Below, piece after piece: positions 26,690-35,509 of a stretch of 64,000 nucleotides of DNA (within the stretch, counting starts at the first letter, position 1; each line of letters starts with the position of its first letter). The stretch is from Orlajensenia sp037404875 (lineage in GTDB: Bacteria; Actinomycetota; Actinomycetes; Actinomycetales; Microbacteriaceae), in the NCBI RefSeq assembly GCF_037404875.1, contig NZ_JBBELO010000022.1, positions 62,001-126,000 on the forward strand. Direction: 5' to 3'. The translations under genes were made by a program, and so were the position numbers. The notes beneath the pieces were generated by a model that saw only the letters and a program-made list of their open reading frames with translations, searched no databases and was not told the origin of the DNA.

Positions 26690-27673
26690 ATGCTCGACTG
26701 GGGAGCCATCTTCTCGAACGCGTCGCAGGAGCTCATCAGCCCGACGACCGCCGCCTACGCCCTGGCCGCACTGGGGCTTGCCATCCACTTCGGCTACACC
26801 GGACTGCTGAACTTCGGCCAGGCCGGATTCATGGCGCTCGGCGCCTACGGCTACGCCATCTCGACCCTCACCTTCGGGTTCCCGGTCTGGGCGTCGGTGC
26901 TGGTCGGCGTGGGCGCATCCGTCATCTTCGCCCTCATCCTGGGCATCCCGACGCTGCGGTTGCGGGCGGACTACCTCGCCATCGTGACGATCGCGGCCGC
27001 CGAGATCCTGCGCCTGCTGTTCACGACGAACACGTTCGAATCGATCACCGGATCGGCGACCGGCCTCAGCGGCTACAAGGGCGGCTTCGGCGACCTCAAC
27101 CCGATTCCGCCCGGAACCTACGGGTTCGGCCCCTGGCAGTACAACGCCTACGACTGGTGGGTGCGCATCGTCGGGTGGAGCGTGGTCATCCTCGCGGCCC
27201 TGTTCACCTGGCTCATCATGCGCAGCCCGTGGGGGCGCGTCATCAAGGGCATCCGTGAAGACGAGGATGCGGTGCGCGCCCTCGGCAAGAACGTGTACTC
27301 CTACAAGATGCAGAGCCTCATCCTCGGTGGCGTCTTCGGCACCCTGGCCGGCATGATCTTCGTGCTGCCCCGCGCGGTGGTTCCGGCCAACTACCAGACC
27401 TCGCTCACGTTCTTCATCTACGCGATCCTGCTGCTCGGCGGTGCCGCCACCATCCTCGGCCCCATCGTCGGCTCGATGATCTTCTGGGTGCTGCTCTCGT
27501 TCTTCTCGGGCTTCATCGCGCGAGCGGTCGAGGCCGGCTGGCTGCCATTCATGTCACAGGTTCAGGCTGGTCAGCTACGGTTCATCCTGGTGGGCGTGGC
27601 GATCATGCTGATCGTGATCTTCAGGCCTCAAGGCATCCTCGGAAACAAGAAGGAGCTGGCCTTTGTCAAGTGA
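26690..27673 (+). CDS. livM: Branched-chain amino acid ABC permease LivM
   Basis: The 327-residue permease has about ten hydrophobic helices. GYTGLLNFGQAGFMALGAYGYA near residue 35 (in parts) and TLRLRADYLAIVTIAAAEILR near 85 are family signatures. The cytoplasmic contact MRSPWGRVIKGIREDEDAVRALGKN engages the ATPase. It lies nine bases after livH and overlaps livG at its 3' end. With LivH it should form the membrane channel for branched-chain or related amino acids. Confidence 0.93.
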   Translation: MLDWGAIFSNASQELISPTTAAYALAALGLAIHFGYTGLLNFGQAGFMALGAYGYAISTLTFGFPVWASVLVGVGASVIFALILGIPTLRLRADYLAIVTIAAAEILRLLFTTNTFESITGSATGLSGYKGGFGDLNPIPPGTYGFGPWQYNAYDWWVRIVGWSVVILAALFTWLIMRSPWGRVIKGIREDEDAVRALGKNVYSYKMQSLILGGVFGTLAGMIFVLPRAVVPANYQTSLTFFIYAILLLGGAATILGPIVGSMIFWVLLSFFSGFIARAVEAGWLPFMSQVQAGQLRFILVGVAIMLIVIFRPQGILGNKKELAFVK

Positions 27674-28563
27674 CATCTCTTCCGCGACCAGTCCGGTCAA
27701 GACGACCGGACTGCACATCGGCGAGGCCGAGCCCGGCTGCCGCAAGGTGGATCCCATCCTCATCGCCGACGGCGTCCGACGCACCTTCGGCGGATTGACC
27801 GCCGTCGACGTCGAGCACGTCGAGATTCCGCGCGGCGCCATCACCGCCCTCATCGGCCCGAACGGCGCCGGCAAGACGACCTTCTTCAATCTGCTCACCG
27901 GCTTCGACCGGCCGGATGCGGGCGTGTGGGAGTTCGACAAGAAGCCGCTGGCGCACGTGCCCGCCTACCGGGTCGCTCGCATGGGCCTCATTCGCACGTT
28001 CCAGCTGACCAAGTCGCTCGGCCTGCTCTCGGTTCTCGACAACATGAAGCTCGGAGCCAAGGGCCAGTCGGGCGAGAACCTGTTCCGGTCGGTGCTGCCC
28101 TTCCTCTGGCGACGGCAGGAGAGCGCGAACGAGCAGAAGGCGATCGAACTGCTCACGCGCTTCAAGCTCGACGGCAAGAAGAACGACTACGCCGCATCAC
28201 TCTCGGGCGGCCAGCGCAAGCTGCTCGAGATGGCACGCGCCCTCATGAGCGACCCTGAGCTGGTCATGCTCGACGAGCCGATGGCGGGTGTGAACCCGGC
28301 CCTGACCCAGTCGCTGCTGGACCACATCCTCGATCTGAAGAACCAGGGCATGACCGTGCTGTTCGTCGAGCACGACATGCACATGGTGCGCCACATCGCC
28401 GACTGGGTCATCGTGATGGCCGAGGGCAAGGTCGTGGCAGAGGGTGATCCCCACACCGTCATGCAGAACGAGGCCGTGATCGACGCCTACCTCGGGCGCC
28501 ACCACGACACCGACCTCGGCACCGAGGACTCGGAGCACATCGAGGTACTGAAGGAGCTCATCG

Positions 28564-28577
<14 letters not shown>
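27663..28577 (+). CDS. livG: Branched-chain amino acid ABC ATPase LivG
   Basis: The 304-residue ATPase contains GPNGAGKTT (about residue 64), LTGFDRPD, LSGGQRKLLEMARALMS and VMLDEPMAGVNPAL, then the LivG-type LFVEHDMHMVRHIADWVIVM. The N-terminus is about 35 residues longer than usual. The start is TTG 27663, with AAGGAG seven bases upstream, and lies inside livM. The C-terminus ends with a short acidic tail. Translational coupling with livM and livF (14-base overlap) is likely. Confidence 0.93.
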
Positions 28578-29328
<751 letters not shown>

Positions 29329-29347
29329 GCGCACCAGCGCGACACAC

Positions 29348-29377
29348 GAAGGGCGGATGCTGCGGCATCCGCCCTTC
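29348..29377 (+). terminator. Terminator of the livHMGF operon
   Basis: GAAGGGCGGATGC (29348-29360) pairs exactly with GCATCCGCCCTTC (29365-29377) around a four-base loop, 19 bases past the livF stop. It can work on either strand. Confidence 0.8.
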
Positions 29378-29421
29378 TGCGTGCCCCCCCCGAGAGGTGC
29401 CCGCCCGACCGGCACGCGAAA

Positions 29422-29445
29422 GGGCCCCGGCTCGCGCCGGGGCCC
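29422..29445 (-). terminator. Hairpin downstream of livK
   Basis: GGGCCCCGG (29422-29430) pairs with CCGGGGCCC (29437-29445) around CTCGCG. On the minus strand it lies 16 bases after the livK stop. Confidence 0.65.
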
Positions 29446-29461
29446 CTCCGTCACTGACGCG

Positions 29462-30757
29462 TCAGTTGATGCGCTTGTAGGTGTTGTCGGCACCGTACTG
29501 GTAGATGCCGATGGTGGCCTCGGTCGGGTCACCGTTCTTGTCGAGCGTGATCGGTCCGCTGGGGCCGTCGTAGTCGATCTGCTTGCCTTCCTTGAGGAGC
29601 TTGGCGCCCTCTTCGAAGGAGGTGACCTTCTCGCCCTTGCCGCTGCCGCCGGAGACCTGCTGCAGGTACTTGGCGATCTCGGTGCCCTCGGTGCTGTTGG
29701 CCGCGTAGGCGGCCAGTGCGATGAGCACGGTGGCGTCGTAGGACTCGGGGCCGTAGCTGAAGTCCGTCAGGGCCGGGTCGGTTCCGAGCAGCTTGGTGCG
29801 GAAGTCGTCCTTCAGCTTCGGGCCGGGCAGCGTGCCCTTCGATCCCTTGATGAGGCCGGGGGCGAAGTCCTTGCTGTAGTCCGCCAGGTTTCCGTCGACG
29901 AAGTAGAGCTTGTCGCCGGGGAAGCCGCTGCCGACCAGTGCCGGAACGGCGACCTTCGCCTCATCGAACGTGATGACGGCCACCGCGTCGGGCTTCGCCG
30001 CGTTGATGGAGGCCAGCTGGGCGTCGAAGTTGGAGTCGCCCGAGTTGAACAGCTCCTCGGCGACGACCTTTCCGCCGGCGTCCTCGAACGTCGACTTCAG
30101 CTGCTTGGCCAGGCCGGTGCCGTACGGGTCGTTCAGCACGAGCAGGCCGAGCGACTGAACGCCGTCCTCAGCGATCTGGTTTCCGAGAACCTCACCCTGG
30201 AGCAGGTCCGAGGGGGCGGTACGGAAGTACAGGCCCTTGTCGTTGTAGGTCGTGAAGTCGGGCGACGTGTTCGCCGGCGAGAACTGCACGACGCCGGCGC
30301 CCGTGATCTGGTCGATCACGGTCTTCGAGACACCCGAGGATGCCGCACCGATGATCGCCGAGACGCCCTGCGAGAGCAGATCGGTGACGGAGACGGTGGC
30401 GGTGTCGGTCGTGGTGTCACCGGAGTCGCGGTAGGTCACGTCGAGCTTCAGACCGGAGTCCGCGGCGTTGACGTCGCTCGCGCCGAGCTTGACGCCGGCT
30501 TCCTCGGGCGGGCCGAGGAAGGCGAGGGTGCCCGACTCGGGGAGGATCGTGCCGACCTTCAGGTCGAGGTCGCGGTCTCCCGCCTTGATGGGCAGGGCGT
30601 CGCCAGCGTCGGCAGCCGCCGAGGTCGAAGGGGTGCTGGCAGTGCCGCCGCCGCTGCTGCACGCGGTCAGTAGCAGAGCGCTGACGCCGACGACGGCGAT
30701 ACCGCTCAGTACTGCCCCGGCAGAGCGCGAGGCCTTGGCCTTCGCAAATACGCTCAT
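29462..30757 (-). CDS. livK: Branched-chain amino acid ABC substrate-binding lipoprotein
   Basis: This 431-residue lipoprotein has a signal peptide ending in the lipobox LLTACSSGG (Cys about residue 33). It folds as a type 1 periplasmic binding protein: GTILPESGTLAFLGPPE, VSAIIGAASSGVSKTVIDQI and GPESYDATVLIALAAYAA are recognisable. It should capture branched-chain or similar amino acids for LivHMGF, encoded convergently next to it. A promoter fits 57-85 bases upstream of the start codon. Confidence 0.9.
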   Translation of the reverse strand: MSVFAKAKASRSAGAVLSGIAVVGVSALLLTACSSGGGTASTPSTSAAADAGDALPIKAGDRDLDLKVGTILPESGTLAFLGPPEEAGVKLGASDVNAADSGLKLDVTYRDSGDTTTDTATVSVTDLLSQGVSAIIGAASSGVSKTVIDQITGAGVVQFSPANTSPDFTTYNDKGLYFRTAPSDLLQGEVLGNQIAEDGVQSLGLLVLNDPYGTGLAKQLKSTFEDAGGKVVAEELFNSGDSNFDAQLASINAAKPDAVAVITFDEAKVAVPALVGSGFPGDKLYFVDGNLADYSKDFAPGLIKGSKGTLPGPKLKDDFRTKLLGTDPALTDFSYGPESYDATVLIALAAYAANSTEGTEIAKYLQQVSGGSGKGEKVTSFEEGAKLLKEGKQIDYDGPSGPITLDKNGDPTEATIGIYQYGADNTYKRIN

Positions 30758-30813
30758 GTTGCTCCTTGGGCGTGTGGAATGTGACCGGCAGTCGACATGA
30801 CTGCCGTGGTGTC

Positions 30814-30842
30814 ACAGTATTGGGCACTGCTAGGCGAAACAA
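30814..30842 (-). promoter_or_regulatory. Putative livK promoter
   Basis: On the minus strand TTGTTT (30842-30837), a 17-base spacer and TACTGT (30819-30814) form a sigma-70-type promoter, about 57 bases before the start codon. Position and spacing are good; the match to consensus is moderate. Confidence 0.5.
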
Positions 30843-30857
30843 GCCAAACAGGTCACA

Positions 30858-30869
30858 GTGTTGCAACAC
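30858..30869. promoter_or_regulatory. 12-base palindrome upstream of the livK promoter
   Basis: GTGTTGCAACAC is a perfect palindrome about 15 bases upstream of the -35 element. It may be an operator for an unknown regulator; no regulator gene is nearby. Confidence 0.35.
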
Positions 30870-30956
30870 GGCCCGAATTGTTACATTGCCGCAAAGAACC
30901 GGGTGCTTTTCGACGAATTCCGTAGTGAGAGCGTTCTTCGACGAAACAATTCGCCA

Positions 30957-31679
30957 TCACGGCGTCGCTGCGACACCCCGGTAGCTGATGTCGGATCCAT
31001 CGGAGAGGGCATCGGCGCACTGCCCCCAACCGGAGCACTCGAAGCCGTCGTGAGACAGGTCCGGCAGCGCCGCGGCGACCGCCGCTCCGCTGTCGTTGTG
31101 AGCGGAGATCGCCGCCAGGGCGAGCCTCAGGAGAACGTCATATCCCTCCGGCCCTCCCGACAGGGCTTCCAGGCCGGGATCGGCGCTCTTCAGCCGGGCG
31201 GCGAACGTGTCGTCGACCGGAGCGAGGGCACCGGGGTCGCCGAGTGCCGGCAGGGGCACGATGCTCGTCCCGGCGGCGCCGAGCGCATCGCGAAGGCCGG
31301 CGTCGGCATCCGCCGCCCCACCCCAGAGCACCACGTCGACGCCGTGGGCGAGCAGGTCGGCGGCGAGTGCTGCGCCGTCGCCACCGATCACCCGATGGAT
31401 GAGCACGAGATCGGCTCCCGCCACCCCGCCCTGCTCGTCGACCTCGCGAGCGGCCAGCTCCGTACCGGCGACGACTGCCGCCGAGACCGCTGCCGCATCG
31501 CCGCCGTCGAGCACCGTCGCCACCCGCAGGATGCCGTCACCGGGATGAGCAGTGACCGCGATCGGGCCTGCGGTGACCGAAGGAACGGGGCGGGAGGCCT
31601 TGTCTGTGTTCGTGCACCCGCACAGCGTGAGCAGCAGGGCTCCCGCGAGCGCAATGAGGGCCGTGGCGCGGGCGGGCAT
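30957..31679 (-). CDS. Small lipoprotein resembling a reduced periplasmic binding protein
   Basis: A 240-residue lipoprotein: hydrophobic signal ending in LTLCGC (Cys about residue 22). VAGTELAAREVDEQGGVAGADLVLIHR and DLLAHGVDVVLWGGAADA are in type 1 binding-protein style. GPEGYDVLLRLALAAISAHND and CADALSDGSDISYRGVA at the end match the last part of LivK-type proteins. It is little more than half the length of livK (431), so whole segments are missing. ATG 31679 has AAGGAG six bases upstream. It may modulate uptake or be a decaying paralogue; function unknown. Confidence 0.7.
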   Translation of the reverse strand: MPARATALIALAGALLLTLCGCTNTDKASRPVPSVTAGPIAVTAHPGDGILRVATVLDGGDAAAVSAAVVAGTELAAREVDEQGGVAGADLVLIHRVIGGDGAALAADLLAHGVDVVLWGGAADADAGLRDALGAAGTSIVPLPALGDPGALAPVDDTFAARLKSADPGLEALSGGPEGYDVLLRLALAAISAHNDSGAAVAAALPDLSHDGFECSGWGQCADALSDGSDISYRGVAATP

Positions 31680-31721
31680 CGGCTGCTCCTTCGAAAGGGT
31701 CGGCGCCACCCTACTGAGGAA

Positions 31722-32678
31722 TCAGGCCGTGACGACGGATGCGCGCCGCGAGGTGCGCGCCGTTCTCACCAGGTCGACGGCGAGCACCAGAAGGGCGACC
31801 CACACGAGCGCGAAGCCGAACCAGCGTTCCGGCGGCATCGCCTCGTGCAGCACGGCGACACCCACGATGAACTGGATGAACGGGGCGAAGTACTGGATGA
31901 AGCCCATGTACACCAGCGGAAGGCGCCGGGAGGCAGCCGCGAAGAAGAGAAGGGGAACAGCGGTGATCGCGCCGGCCGCGATGAGCAGCACCGTGTTCCA
32001 CGTGCCCACGCTGCCGAAGGTGATGCCGCCGCCGATCACCTGCACGAGCACGAGCACGAGCACCGCGACGGGCGCAAGCCACAGGGTCTCGAGGGTGAGC
32101 CCCGAGACGGCGTCGACCTGATGGCCGACGTTCTTCTTGATCAGCCCGTAGAACCCGAACGAGAACGCGAGGGCGAGTGCGATCCACGGCAGCGAACCGT
32201 AGCCGACGGCGAGCACGATCACAGCGGCGATGCTGATGCCCACGGCGATCCACTGCAGCGGACGCAGTCGCTCGCGAAGCACGATGACGCCGAGGAAGAC
32301 CGTGACGATGGGGTTGATGAAGTAGCCCAGGGCCGCCTCGACCACCTGACCGCTCACGGTGGCGAACACGTAGGTCTGCCAGTTGATGAAGATGAGCACG
32401 CCGGCCAGGCCCATCGTGAGACTCACCCGGGGCTGGCGCAGCAGCCGCGTGAAGGCGCCCCAACCGCGCGTGACGGTGAGCAGGATGGCGCAGAAGACGA
32501 GGGAGAAGAGGATGCGCCACGCGACGATCTCGAACGGGCCCGTCGGCGCCAGCGCGATGAAGTAGATGGGAAGGAAGCCCCAGAGCACGTATGCCGAGAC
32601 GGCGAAGACGAGTCCGGTGTTCTGCGAGCCGATCGCCGGTGATGGGGTCTTCGGCGTCTCGGTTCTCGTGCCTGCCAC
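31722..32678 (-). CDS. rarD: RarD-type EamA-family transporter
   Basis: This roughly 318-residue drug/metabolite transporter superfamily protein has about ten helices. AYVLWGFLPIYFIAL, AWRILFSLVFCAILL, NWQTYVFAT and EAALGYFINPIVTVFLGVIVLRERL are RarD-specific. Substrates of RarD are unknown. The start is uncertain: I chose GTG 32678, because the open frame farther upstream runs into the groES terminator; no good ribosome site is seen. It is codirectional with groES but separated by that terminator. Confidence 0.85.
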   Translation of the reverse strand: MAGTRTETPKTPSPAIGSQNTGLVFAVSAYVLWGFLPIYFIALAPTGPFEIVAWRILFSLVFCAILLTVTRGWGAFTRLLRQPRVSLTMGLAGVLIFINWQTYVFATVSGQVVEAALGYFINPIVTVFLGVIVLRERLRPLQWIAVGISIAAVIVLAVGYGSLPWIALALAFSFGFYGLIKKNVGHQVDAVSGLTLETLWLAPVAVLVLVLVQVIGGGITFGSVGTWNTVLLIAAGAITAVPLLFFAAASRRLPLVYMGFIQYFAPFIQFIVGVAVLHEAMPPERWFGFALVWVALLVLAVDLVRTARTSRRASVVTA

Positions 32679-32755
32679 TCGCAGCAGTCTACGCGGCGGC
32701 CACGGGCGTGGATGGGACGGGGCCTGCCACGACCGCGCGAATTCCTGCCGCACGC

Positions 32756-32790
32756 AGAAGGGCCCGGATGCATCGCATCCGGGCCCTTCT
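32756..32790 (-). terminator. Terminator after groES
   Basis: AGAAGGGCCCGGATGC (32756-32771) pairs exactly with GCATCCGGGCCCTTCT (32775-32790) around a three-base loop: a 16-base stem, 14 bases past the groES stop. Confidence 0.8.
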
Positions 32791-32803
32791 CGAAGCGGGT
32801 GAG

Positions 32804-33100
32804 CTAGCGCACGACCACCGCGAGCACGTCGCGGGCCGACAGCACGAGGAACTCCTCGCCGCCGAACTTGACCTCGGTTCCGCCGTACTTGGAGTAGAGC
32901 ACCTTGTCGCCGACGTTGACGTCGAGCGGAACGCGGTTGCCGTTGTCATCGATGCGGCCGGGACCGACAGCCACGACCTCGCCCTCCTGGGGCTTCTCCT
33001 TGGCGGTGTCGGGGATGACCAGGCCGGAAGCAGTGGTCTGCTCTGCCTCGACCTGCTTGATGACGATGCGATCCTCGAGCGGCTTGATGGAGACCGACAC
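32804..33100 (-). CDS. groES: Co-chaperonin GroES
   Basis: A 98-residue GroES (Hsp10). It has SIKPLEDRIVIKQVEAEQTT, then the mobile loop GLVIPDTAKEKPQEGEVVAVG and the end VLYSKYGGTEVKFGGEEFLVLS. It caps the GroEL ring during folding. groEL is not adjacent; the next gene is rarD, after a terminator, so groES is monocistronic here. A CIRCE site overlaps its promoter, suggesting HrcA control. Confidence 0.96.
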   Translation of the reverse strand: MSVSIKPLEDRIVIKQVEAEQTTASGLVIPDTAKEKPQEGEVVAVGPGRIDDNGNRVPLDVNVGDKVLYSKYGGTEVKFGGEEFLVLSARDVLAVVVR

Positions 33101-33161
33101 GGTTGACCTCTTTCTTGTACTAAGACTGGGTTAGCAGACTCGATGTGAGAGTGCTAAGTCG

Positions 33162-33190
33162 AGTGTATTGGCTGACTGGCACTCATGCAA
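33162..33190 (-). promoter_or_regulatory. groES promoter
   Basis: On the minus strand TTGCAT (33190-33185), a 17-base spacer and TACACT (33167-33162) form a sigma-70 promoter, about 62 bases before the start codon. The -35 element lies within the CIRCE spacer. Confidence 0.6.
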
Positions 33191-33201
33191 CGCGAGTGCC
33201 A
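33177..33201. promoter_or_regulatory. CIRCE element (HrcA operator) of groES
   Basis: TGGCACTC, nine bases, GAGTGCCA: a perfect inverted repeat matching the CIRCE consensus (TTAGCACTC-N9-GAGTGCTAA) except for T/C at one position per arm. A separate half-site GAGTGCTAA lies at 33151-33159. HrcA repression of groES during normal growth is the expected role. Confidence 0.85.
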
Positions 33202-33228
33202 ACAGCCGGGCCGTGTACCGTCGAGAGC

Positions 33229-34416
33229 ATGGAACGCTCGGAGTTGGTGCTGCTGCTCTCACCAGAGGGCCTGCGCCTGCTCGACGAGATCCCGCCCGTC
33301 ACGAACTCGACCGACATCGTGCGCGTCGTCGCCGCGCTGAGGGCGGCGGGCCACGATCCCGGCCTTGTCGCGGCCGCCCTGACGCAGGCGCGGTTGCGCA
33401 CCAAGGCGGAAGGGAAGTTCGGCGAATTCGCCGCCCGCATGCTCTTCACCGAGGCGGGGCTGGAACAGGCCACGCGGCTCTCTGTTGCCGCCCTGCACGC
33501 CGGCCGGTTCGCCGCCGCGGGAGTGCGCTGGGTCGCCGACCTCGGCTGCGGCATCGGGGGCGACGCCCTCGCGTTCGCCGCCCTCGACCTCGACGTTCTC
33601 GCCGCGGATGCCGATGAACTGACCGCGGCCATTGCGAGCTACAACCTCGCCCCCTTCGCCAACGCCGAGGTGCTGCACGCCCGTGCGGAAGATGTCGACC
33701 TCTCCGGGGTCGGCGGCGTCTACCTCGATCCGGCACGGCGAACGGCAGGGCACCACGACACGCACCGGCTCACGCGGCCGGAGGACTACTCCCCCTCCCT
33801 CTCGTTCGCCTTCGGCCTCGCTGAGCGGCTGCCGGTCGGCGTCAAGCTCGGCCCCGGCCTGGACCGCGACCTCATCCCCGCCGACGCCGAGGCCCAGTGG
33901 GTCTCGGTCAACGGCGCCCTCGTCGAGATGACGCTGTGGTTCGGCGCGCTGGCCCGCGACGGCATCCGTCGCTCGGCGTTGCTCACCGGCACAGGCGGCA
34001 CGCACGAGCTGGCCGCCGCCGCGGACTCCGTCGACGCCGAGGCGGGGCCGCTCGGCGAGTACGTCTACGAACCCGACGGTGCCGTCATCCGAGCGCGCCT
34101 CATCGGCGATCTCGCACGCAGCCTCGACGCCCGGATGCTGAGCGAGGGCATCGCCTACCTCACCTCGGACAGCGCGCGGCCAACGCCCTTCGCGACCGCG
34201 TTCCGCGTGCTCGAGACGCTTCCTGCCGACGAGAAGAAGCTCAAGGCGGCACTGCGCGAGCGCGGCATCGGCACCCTCGAGATCAAGAAGCGCGGCGTCG
34301 ACGTCGACCCTGCGGCGCTGCGCAAGCGGCTCGCGCTGAAGGGTTCGGCGAGCGCGACCATCGTGATGACTCGGGTCGCCGGGCGCCACGCCACTCTTCT
34401 CGTCGAGCGGGTCTAG
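33229..34416 (+). CDS. Class I SAM-dependent methyltransferase with THUMP-like domain
   Basis: A 395-residue protein. The SAM motif is WVADLGCGIGGDALAFA (about residue 102), followed by LAADADELTAAIA and YLDPARR. The C-terminal THUMP-like domain includes GIGTLEIKKRGVDVDPAALRKRL. These features mark an actinobacterial family that may methylate RNA, but substrate is unknown. The start ATG 33229 has a weak ribosome site. It is divergent from groES, so its own promoter probably lies in the same 130-base gap. Confidence 0.82.
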   Translation: MERSELVLLLSPEGLRLLDEIPPVTNSTDIVRVVAALRAAGHDPGLVAAALTQARLRTKAEGKFGEFAARMLFTEAGLEQATRLSVAALHAGRFAAAGVRWVADLGCGIGGDALAFAALDLDVLAADADELTAAIASYNLAPFANAEVLHARAEDVDLSGVGGVYLDPARRTAGHHDTHRLTRPEDYSPSLSFAFGLAERLPVGVKLGPGLDRDLIPADAEAQWVSVNGALVEMTLWFGALARDGIRRSALLTGTGGTHELAAAADSVDAEAGPLGEYVYEPDGAVIRARLIGDLARSLDARMLSEGIAYLTSDSARPTPFATAFRVLETLPADEKKLKAALRERGIGTLEIKKRGVDVDPAALRKRLALKGSASATIVMTRVAGRHATLLVERV

Positions 34417-34425
34417 CGAGCCGTT

Positions 34426-34773
34426 TCAGAGGGCGCGCGCCGCCATCTGCTGCGCGAACCCGAGCACTACGAGCACCCAGACGGCCGCGAGCACCAGTCC
34501 GACGAAGCCCGAGACGATGCCCACGAGCCTCTCGGCCCGGCTGGGCGGGTCGACGCTCCTCGAGATGAATCCGAGCACGATCGCCAGGAGCGATGCGACG
34601 GCTCCCCACGGAGCGAACAGGCACACGATGAGGCCGAGCACCCCGAGCCAGGCCGAGGTTCCGGTGGGGCCGCGTCGCTGCGGCGGGAGCACGATGGCTC
34701 CGGGTGGCGGCGCCGGAAGGCTCGCCCCGGTGGAGTACCCGGGTACCCGAGGCTCGGAACCGGTCTCGCTCAT
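34426..34773 (-). CDS. DUF4190-like small membrane protein
   Basis: A 115-residue protein with a Pro-rich cytoplasmic N-terminus and two to three helices (residues 40-66 and about 84-105). The C-terminal half resembles DUF4190. It is convergent with the methyltransferase, ten bases away. Function unknown. A similar but longer gene lies next upstream. Confidence 0.72.
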   Translation of the reverse strand: MSETGSEPRVPGYSTGASLPAPPPGAIVLPPQRRGPTGTSAWLGVLGLIVCLFAPWGAVASLLAIVLGFISRSVDPPSRAERLVGIVSGFVGLVLAAVWVLVVLGFAQQMAARAL

Positions 34774-34784
34774 GCGTCATGCAT

Positions 34785-34823
34785 AGCACAGGGCGCACGG
34801 CGCCCGGCCGTCCGCCCTGTGCT
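34785..34823 (-). terminator. Hairpin between the two DUF4190-like genes
   Basis: AGCACAGGGCG (34785-34795) pairs exactly with CGCCCTGTGCT (34813-34823), 12 bases past the stop of the upstream gene. Confidence 0.7.
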
Positions 34824-34834
34824 GAGGAGAGAAC

Positions 34835-35392
34835 TCAGTAGGTGTTGTAGTTGCTCGTGCTCGCGGCGACGAGCACGAAGATCCAGAAGATGCCGAAGAT
34901 GAGGGCGATCAGCAGGCCGACGAAGCCGAGGATGATGCCCGTCAGCCACATGCCCTTCGCGGCCGGCTCCCTCTTGCGTCCGAGGAAGCCGAGGATGATC
35001 GCCGCGACGGCGGGAACGAAGCCGATGCCGAATAGCCAGGCGCCCAGGAATCCGAGGATGCCTGCGATCAACGAGATGATGCTCAGTACGGGAGTCTTGC
35101 CGGGCTGCTGCGGCCCGCCGTAACCCTGGCCATACGCCGGGGTGGCGTAGCCGGGCTGTGCCGGGGCGCCGTAGCCGGGCTGCGGAGCTCCGTACGCGGG
35201 CGGCGGTCCGGGAGGGGCGCCGTAGCCGGGAGCCGGTGCGCCATACGCCGGCGGAGCGGGCGGTTCAGGTGCGCGGGGAGGCTCGGGCGCTGCAGGCGGG
35301 TCGACCGAGGGCGCCGGCTCGTCGGGGATGCTGCCGCCCGGGCGGTCGCCGAAGTCCGGTTCGCCCGGTGTGGGACTGGTCGGATTGCTCAT
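34835..35392 (-). CDS. DUF4190-like membrane protein with Pro/Gly/Tyr-rich N-terminus
   Basis: A 185-residue protein. The first 100 residues are Pro/Ala/Gly/Tyr-rich with repeated YGAP and GYGA units, a pattern of disordered cytoplasmic segments. The rest holds three helices (about residues 103-130 and 150-175) typical of DUF4190. No enzymatic motif is seen. It ends at TAC TAG just before a hairpin. Possibly a membrane adaptor; function unknown. Confidence 0.78.
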   Translation of the reverse strand: MSNPTSPTPGEPDFGDRPGGSIPDEPAPSVDPPAAPEPPRAPEPPAPPAYGAPAPGYGAPPGPPPAYGAPQPGYGAPAQPGYATPAYGQGYGGPQQPGKTPVLSIISLIAGILGFLGAWLFGIGFVPAVAAIILGFLGRKREPAAKGMWLTGIILGFVGLLIALIFGIFWIFVLVAASTSNYNTY

Positions 35393-35509
35393 GTGTTTCG
35401 TCTCCTTCGAGGCGTTGGGTGAGTGAACCCCCTGTCGGCGTTCTCCCAGCTTCAGACTACTCTCGGGGGTGCAGGCGGGGGAAGAACCCCGCCGCTGCCC
35501 GAAAGTGCC

